Source: DATEGZ01 sp035279905
Lineage (GTDB): Bacteria; Acidobacteriota; Vicinamibacteria; Vicinamibacterales; SCN-69-37
Direction: 5' to 3'
Length of the DNA: 10,874 bases
Assembly (NCBI GenBank): GCA_035279905.1
Contig: DATEGZ010000061.1
Coordinates: 1-10,874, forward strand
Under the pieces are notes generated by a model. The model saw only the letters and a list, made by a program, of their open reading frames with translations. It ran no database searches and was not told where the DNA came from. The number at the start of each line of letters is the position of its first letter. The stretch's first letter is position 1. The position numbers and the translations under genes are program-made. Of the stretch, positions 7,534 to 10,874 are shown in pieces.

Positions 7534-8196
7534 CTAAGGCTTGCGCACCAGCGCCAGCACTTTTTGCACGTAGTCACGCGTTTCCTGATACGGCGGCACG
7601 CCGCCGTACTTGCTGACGGCGCCCGGTCCGGCGTTGTAGGCCGCCAGGGCGCGCATGCTGTCGTACCCGTAGTGCTCGAGCAGGTTGCGCAAATACCGCA
7701 TGCCCGCTTCGAGGTTCTTCTCCGGATCGAATGGGTCGTCGACCGCGTAGTCCTGGGCAACAGCCGGCATGATCTGCATGAGCCCCATCGCCCCTTTCGA
7801 CGATACGGCCCGGCTGTCCCAGTTAGATTCGATCTGCACGACCGCCCGCGCCAGCCGCTGGTTGAGGCCCACGCGCGCAGCCACTCGATCCACCAGTTCG
7901 CGCACAGCCACGTCCGACAGGCGCGGTCCGGTCGCCGCTTTCGAGGCGGCCAGCGCCTCGAGCGCGAACGCCTTGGCGTAGGGCACTTCGTCCGGGAGGA
8001 TCTCGGAGACGACGTCCTTGGGGGCCTTCACTTCCCCGCCACCCCTGAACTCGAGAATGACCGACTCGCCCTCGAACCGCACGGCCTCAACCGAAATGAC
8101 CCGGCCGTTGTTCATCCGGACGAGATCCGCCCGGGCCTGACCCGGAAGGGCCAGCACTAGGGCAAATGCCAGAATGATGGAGGCAGACCTCGCCAT
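7534..8196 (-). CDS. Exported lytic transglycosylase (SLT/Slt70-like, goose-lysozyme fold)
   Basis: Periplasmic enzyme that cleaves the MurNAc-GlcNAc bond of peptidoglycan to give 1,6-anhydro ends. It has 220 residues. A cleavable signal peptide (1-23, ends in GQARA) is followed by a small predicted beta domain (about 24-70, starting DLVRMNNGRVISVEAVRFEG). A short helical linker leads to the SLT domain (about 93-218). SLT motifs are all present: the catalytic glutamate in QIESNWDSRAVSSKGAMGLM (Glu123), GLMQIMP (138-144), AYNAGPGAV (186-194) and PPYQETRDYV (201-210). The ATG at 8194-8196 follows AAGG and lies 17 bases after the lipoprotein stop. It is on the same strand as the filament operon and upstream of it, so it may open the wall for the machine. 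That role is inferred from position only; many SLT enzymes act in general wall turnover. Confidence 0.92.
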   Translation of the reverse strand: MARSASIILAFALVLALPGQARADLVRMNNGRVISVEAVRFEGESVILEFRGGGEVKAPKDVVSEILPDEVPYAKAFALEALAASKAATGPRLSDVAVRELVDRVAARVGLNQRLARAVVQIESNWDSRAVSSKGAMGLMQIMPAVAQDYAVDDPFDPEKNLEAGMRYLRNLLEHYGYDSMRALAAYNAGPGAVSKYGGVPPYQETRDYVQKVLALVRKP

Positions 8197-8214
8197 CTCG
8201 CCTTATCGCACTAG

Positions 8215-9114
8215 TTATCGGGCCTCGACGTATGCGTGATAGACCCGGAGTCCCAACTCCCGGAGGTCTTTCCCGCCGGCCGGCAGCTTGCTCGGCACGA
8301 ACGTCCGGTCGACCTCGACCCGGATTTCGGCCTGTTCGGCGTCCCCAAGCTGTGCCGCAGAGACGGGAATACGCTTGAGCAGCGCCCCGGCGTTGTCCGC
8401 GGCAAAGGACTCCACGACCTGGCTGCCTGAGTAGACGGTGACTTGCTGGGGATGGTCGCTAAAAACGTCGGTCCTGGCGTCGAATTCCAGATAAAAGGTC
8501 ACATCTCGGCGCGGGTTCTTGAAGGTGAGGACCGCCGTCTTCTGGGTCCACTGCCACTCCACGCCCGGGTTGTCCGCGCCGAACTCCGCCGGGTGCCACC
8601 CGCTCTTCTTGATTAAGAAGATGTTCTCGGACGGCGGCTGGAGCGTGATGGTCCCGACCTTGTACGCCCGGGACGTCGCGGTCCGATCGCTTGCGTCCGG
8701 CCCCATCAGCGGCAGCCGATCGTTGCCCTTGTAGAGCCCGATCTCGATCGTCGCCTGGCCCACGTACGGCGACACCGGCACGAAGACCGTGCGGGTGTAC
8801 TCGACGGTCTGACCGGGCTTCCACTGTGACGTGGGCGGCTTCGGATCGTGGTCGTCGTTCCACGCCAGCGGATTGCCGTTGTCGTCGACGACGTGCACGA
8901 AGACGCGGTAGTCGCCGGAGATCGCCGCGTTGGGCGAGACGTTGAACTTGTAGGTCAGGTCGATTGGCGCGCCAAGCGGCACGCGCGCCTTGCTCGCCGA
9001 GAACGTCACCGTGGCGACCGGCGGCGCGCTGTCACCTTTCGAACAGCCGGCCGCGAGAAGGCCAATGGCCACAGCGATCGCGAATCGCTTCACGTGAACT
9101 TCTGATCTCTTCAC
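8215..9114 (-). CDS. Lipoprotein of unknown function with two predicted beta-rich domains
   Basis: I do not recognise a named family. It has 299 residues from GTG 9114. An N-terminal signal ends in a lipobox (LLAAGC, Cys24), so it is probably lipid-anchored. The first region (about 35-155) reads as an immunoglobulin-like beta sandwich with YRVFVHVVDDNGNPLAWNDD and a SQWKPGQTVEYTRTVFVPV pattern. A second region (about 165-299) looks like a beta-sandwich, carbohydrate-binding-like fold (VTFYLEFDAR, QQVTVYSGSQVVESF, ELGLRVYHAYVEA). Similar patterns occur in proteins tied to surface polysaccharides, but I cannot claim that function. Start: GTG 9114 or the in-frame GTG at 9091-9093. The shorter form gives a standard 17-residue lipoprotein signal and leaves a normal 5' leader after the promoter at 9124..9152. 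It precedes the transglycosylase gene by 17 bases and is divergent from the shell-protein gene. Confidence 0.8.
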   Translation of the reverse strand: MKRSEVHVKRFAIAVAIGLLAAGCSKGDSAPPVATVTFSASKARVPLGAPIDLTYKFNVSPNAAISGDYRVFVHVVDDNGNPLAWNDDHDPKPPTSQWKPGQTVEYTRTVFVPVSPYVGQATIEIGLYKGNDRLPLMGPDASDRTATSRAYKVGTITLQPPSENIFLIKKSGWHPAEFGADNPGVEWQWTQKTAVLTFKNPRRDVTFYLEFDARTDVFSDHPQQVTVYSGSQVVESFAADNAGALLKRIPVSAAQLGDAEQAEIRVEVDRTFVPSKLPAGGKDLRELGLRVYHAYVEAR

Positions 9115-9175
9115 AATCGCGTGATGGTACCGTATTGCTGCATGCTGTTCAATATGTTAGCCTTGCGGCGTTTTC
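9115..9175. promoter_or_regulatory. Divergent intergenic region between lipoprotein and microcompartment genes
   Basis: This 61-base gap must hold the minus-strand start signals, unless those lie elsewhere, and probably the plus-strand promoter of the microcompartment locus. For the plus strand the best pair I can find is TTCACA (9110-9115) with TATTGC (9133-9138), 17 bases apart. Its second box is poor (3 of 6), so I do not call it. A GCATGC palindrome (9140-9145) lies near the middle and could be incidental. Confidence 0.4.
9124..9152 (-). promoter_or_regulatory. Candidate sigma70-like promoter for the lipoprotein/transglycosylase transcript
   Basis: On the minus strand, TTGAAC (9147-9152) and TACCAT (9124-9129) are separated by exactly 17 bases. 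Each box matches 4 of 6 consensus bases. The predicted start, near 9117, is almost at GTG 9114 and about 24 bases before GTG 9093. It lies in the only AT-richer pocket between the divergent genes. A chance match is possible. Confidence 0.35.
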
Positions 9176-9466
9176 ATGGCAGCAGACGCGCTCGGCATGA
9201 TCGAAACGCGCGGCCTCATCGGAGCGATCGAGGCCGCTGACGCGATGGTGAAAGCCGCCAACGTCGCGCTCATCGGCAAAGAGTACATCGGCGCCGGCTA
9301 CGTCACCGTGCTCGCGCGCGGCGACGTCGGCGCGGTGAAAGCCGCGACCGATGCCGGCGCGGCCGCGGCCCGTCGCGTCGGCGAGCTCGTCTCGGTGCAC
9401 GTCATTCCGCGGCCCCACGCAGACGTCGAGCGAGTGCTGCCGAAGAGCGGAGCCAAGGCGTCGTAA
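9176..9466 (+). CDS. Hexameric microcompartment shell protein (BMC-H, PduA/EutM type)
   Basis: Forms flat hexamers that tile the facets of a bacterial microcompartment shell, with a small central pore for metabolites. It has 96 residues, one single BMC domain, close in length to PduA. The N-terminus MAADALGMIETRGLIGAIE and the block RGDVGAVKAATDAGAAAARR (48-67) followed by VHVIPRPHADVE (74-85) are almost textbook PduA/EutM/CsoS1. The pore loop reads YIGAG (37-41), where PduA has KIGSG. The short C-terminal tail (LPKSGAKAS) is also PduA-like. The ATG at 9176-9178 gives the canonical start, but I see no clear Shine-Dalgarno sequence before it (GCGGCGTTTTC). It is the first gene of the plus-strand locus, 11 bases before the aldehyde dehydrogenase. 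A single shell gene does not identify the compartment's substrate. Confidence 0.97.
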   Translation: MAADALGMIETRGLIGAIEAADAMVKAANVALIGKEYIGAGYVTVLARGDVGAVKAATDAGAAAARRVGELVSVHVIPRPHADVERVLPKSGAKAS

Positions 9467-9477
9467 GTCCCACGCCA

Positions 9478-10874
9478 ATGGCGCCTACCGACCGCGATCT
9501 CGCGTCCATTCAGGAAGCCCGGCAGCTCGCGCAGCGCGCCAAGGCCGCGGCCCCGGCGCTCGCGGAATTCAGCCAGGAACAAATCGATCGCATCATCGAC
9601 GCGATGGCTGCCGCGACGCGACCGCGCGCTGAAGAGTTCGCGCGGCTCGCCGTCGAAGAGACGACCTACGGCGTCGTCGCCGACAAGGTCCAGAAAAACC
9701 TCTTCTCGTCCGAGCAGGTCTACAAGTTCATCCGGCCGATGCGCACCGTCGGCGTCGTCGCGCGCGACGAGCAGCGGAAGGTCGTCGAGATCGCCGAGCC
9801 GTTCGGCGTCGTGGCCGCGATCGTGCCGTCAACGAATCCGACGTCCACGGCGATCTACAAAATCCTCATCTCGCTCAAGGCGCGCTGCCCGATCGTGATC
9901 AGCCCGCATCCGTCGGCGGCGCGCTGCATCACACGCGTCGCCGAAGTGATGGCGGACGCCGCGCGCGAAGCCGGCGCCCCTGAGGGCGCGGTCAACTGGA
10001 TGAAGACCGTCACGCTCGAGGGCACGCAGGAGCTGATGAAGCACCGCGACGTCGCGGTGATTCTCGCCACCGGCGGGATGGGCCTGGTGCGCGCGGCCTA
10101 CAGCGCCGGCAAACCCGCGTACGGCGTCGGTCCCGGCAACGCGCCGTGCTTCATCGAACGCTCGGCCGATCTCGCGAAGGCCGCGAGCGACGTGATCATC
10201 GGCAAGTCGTTCGACAACGGCGTGCTGTGCTCATCGCCCAACTCCGTGGTCGTCGAGAGCGCGGTCGCCGACGAAGTGAAGCGGGAATTCACTCGCCAGG
10301 GCGCGTACTTCATGTCGCCGGCCGAGGCCGACAAACTCGCAGCGATTCTCGTCTCACCGCAGCGACTGCCCAACCCGAAGCTCGTGGGCAAGCCGGCGAT
10401 GGCGATCGCCGAGCAAGCGGGCTTCGCGGTGCCTGCGGGCACGCGCGTGCTCATCGCCGAGCTCAAAGGCGTCGGGCGCGACTACCCGTTGTCGATCGAA
10501 AAGCTCTGCCCCGTCCTCAGTTACTACGTCGTGGCCGACTGGCGCGAGGGTTGCGAGCGCTGCATCCAGATTCTGCGCTACGGCGGGATGGGCCACACGA
10601 TGTCCATCCACTCGCGCAACGAGCAGATCATCCTCGAGTTCGGCCTCAAGAAGCCCGCGTTCCGCATCGTCGTCAACACGCCGACGACGCACGGATCGAT
10701 CGGACTGACGACGGGGCTGGATCCGGCGATGACGCTTGGGTGCGGCGGGTTCGGCGGCAACATCACGTCGGACAACATCTCGCCACGCCACCTGCTGAAC
10801 ATCAAGCGAGTGGCCTACGAGCTCCGGCCGGCGCGATCTTCCCCTGGCCGACCGACGGCAGGCTCCGCGCAGTC
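9478..10874 (+). CDS. CoA-acylating aldehyde dehydrogenase of a microcompartment (EutE/PduP/AdhE-N type), 3' end outside window
   Basis: Oxidises an aldehyde to acyl-CoA with NAD+ and CoA (reversible); in metabolosomes it is the core enzyme that consumes the toxic aldehyde and recycles cofactor. The window holds 465 residues. The coenzyme-binding region has FGVVAAIVPSTNPTSTAIYK (109-128) and SPHPSAARC (142-150). The catalytic cysteine is Cys251 in SFDNGVLCSSPNSVVV (244-259). A glycine-rich YGVGPGNAP (215-223) precedes it, and the end carries GCGGFGGNITSDNISPRHLL (421-440), as in the AdhE aldehyde domain. The N-terminus starts directly with the catalytic-fold helix, so it lacks the N-terminal encapsulation peptide of PduP. 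After RVAYELRPA the tail is Ser/Pro/Gly-rich and may be a linker; the frame there is doubtful (about 10824-10874). It starts 11 bases after the shell gene, with no evident Shine-Dalgarno sequence. The substrate (acetaldehyde, propionaldehyde or other) cannot be told from this sequence. Confidence 0.95.
   Translation, partial: MAPTDRDLASIQEARQLAQRAKAAAPALAEFSQEQIDRIIDAMAAATRPRAEEFARLAVEETTYGVVADKVQKNLFSSEQVYKFIRPMRTVGVVARDEQRKVVEIAEPFGVVAAIVPSTNPTSTAIYKILISLKARCPIVISPHPSAARCITRVAEVMADAAREAGAPEGAVNWMKTVTLEGTQELMKHRDVAVILATGGMGLVRAAYSAGKPAYGVGPGNAPCFIERSADLAKAASDVIIGKSFDNGVLCSSPNSVVVESAVADEVKREFTRQGAYFMSPAEADKLAAILVSPQRLPNPKLVGKPAMAIAEQAGFAVPAGTRVLIAELKGVGRDYPLSIEKLCPVLSYYVVADWREGCERCIQILRYGGMGHTMSIHSRNEQIILEFGLKKPAFRIVVNTPTTHGSIGLTTGLDPAMTLGCGGFGGNITSDNISPRHLLNIKRVAYELRPARSSPGRPTAGSAQ

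Noticed and set aside
6461..7537. Plus-strand open frame of 358 codons
   Set aside because: Antisense to the GspF/PilC gene and rich in Arg, His and Glu without recognisable domains.
9135..9158. Plus-strand TTGCTG / TATGTT as a promoter for the shell gene
   Set aside because: The boxes are only 12 bases apart, too close for a sigma70 promoter.
1..10874. tRNA, rRNA, CRISPR arrays, insertion sequences or attachment sites
   Set aside because: I saw no direct-repeat array, transposase-like protein, cloverleaf-like or rRNA-like stretch. Apart from gaps of at most 74 bases, the window is filled by coding sequence.

Overview
The window reads as a chromosomal segment of a high-GC, Gram-negative-type bacterium. 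G or C dominates third codon positions, GTG and TTG starts occur, and outer-membrane machinery (a secretin and lipoproteins) is present. Gene content and order (a PilM/N/O cluster with a TPR-bearing secretin, next to a bacterial microcompartment locus) fit Acidobacteriota, perhaps Vicinamibacteria-like. That placement is inference from style and content; there is no marker gene here.

Left and centre (1..7459, all on the minus strand, transcribed right to left): a compact operon for a type IV filament machine. The order is inner-membrane platform (GspF/PilC), hexameric assembly ATPase (GspE/PilB), PilM, PilN, PilO, a PilP/GspC-like periplasmic adaptor, and an outer-membrane secretin that runs off the left edge. 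Three junctions are ATGA stop/start overlaps and the other gaps are 3, 10 and 21 bases, so the seven genes look translationally coupled. GspE and GspF would drive pilin or pseudopilin assembly, PilM/N/O and the PilP-like protein would bridge inner and outer membrane, and the secretin is the exit pore. Pilins or pseudopilins are not in the window. The mix of pilMNO alignment proteins, a GspC-like anchored adaptor and a TPR-lipoprotein secretin leaves type IVa pilus versus type II secretion open.

Middle right (7534..9114, minus strand): an exported lytic transglycosylase and, upstream of it, a lipoprotein of unknown function with two predicted beta-rich domains. They are 17 bases apart and lie 74 bases upstream of the platform gene. 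A sigma70-like promoter at 9124..9152 could start this transcript.

Right (9176..10874, plus strand, divergent): a hexameric microcompartment shell protein very close to PduA/EutM, then after 11 bases a CoA-acylating aldehyde dehydrogenase that is open at the right edge. These are the first two genes of a catabolic microcompartment (metabolosome) locus, in which a CoA-acylating dehydrogenase converts a toxic aldehyde to acyl-CoA inside a protein shell. The substrate-specific enzymes must lie beyond the window. This locus is the most unusual content here. Two details deserve a check: the altered shell pore, and an apparent change of coding frame in the last 50 bases of the dehydrogenase.
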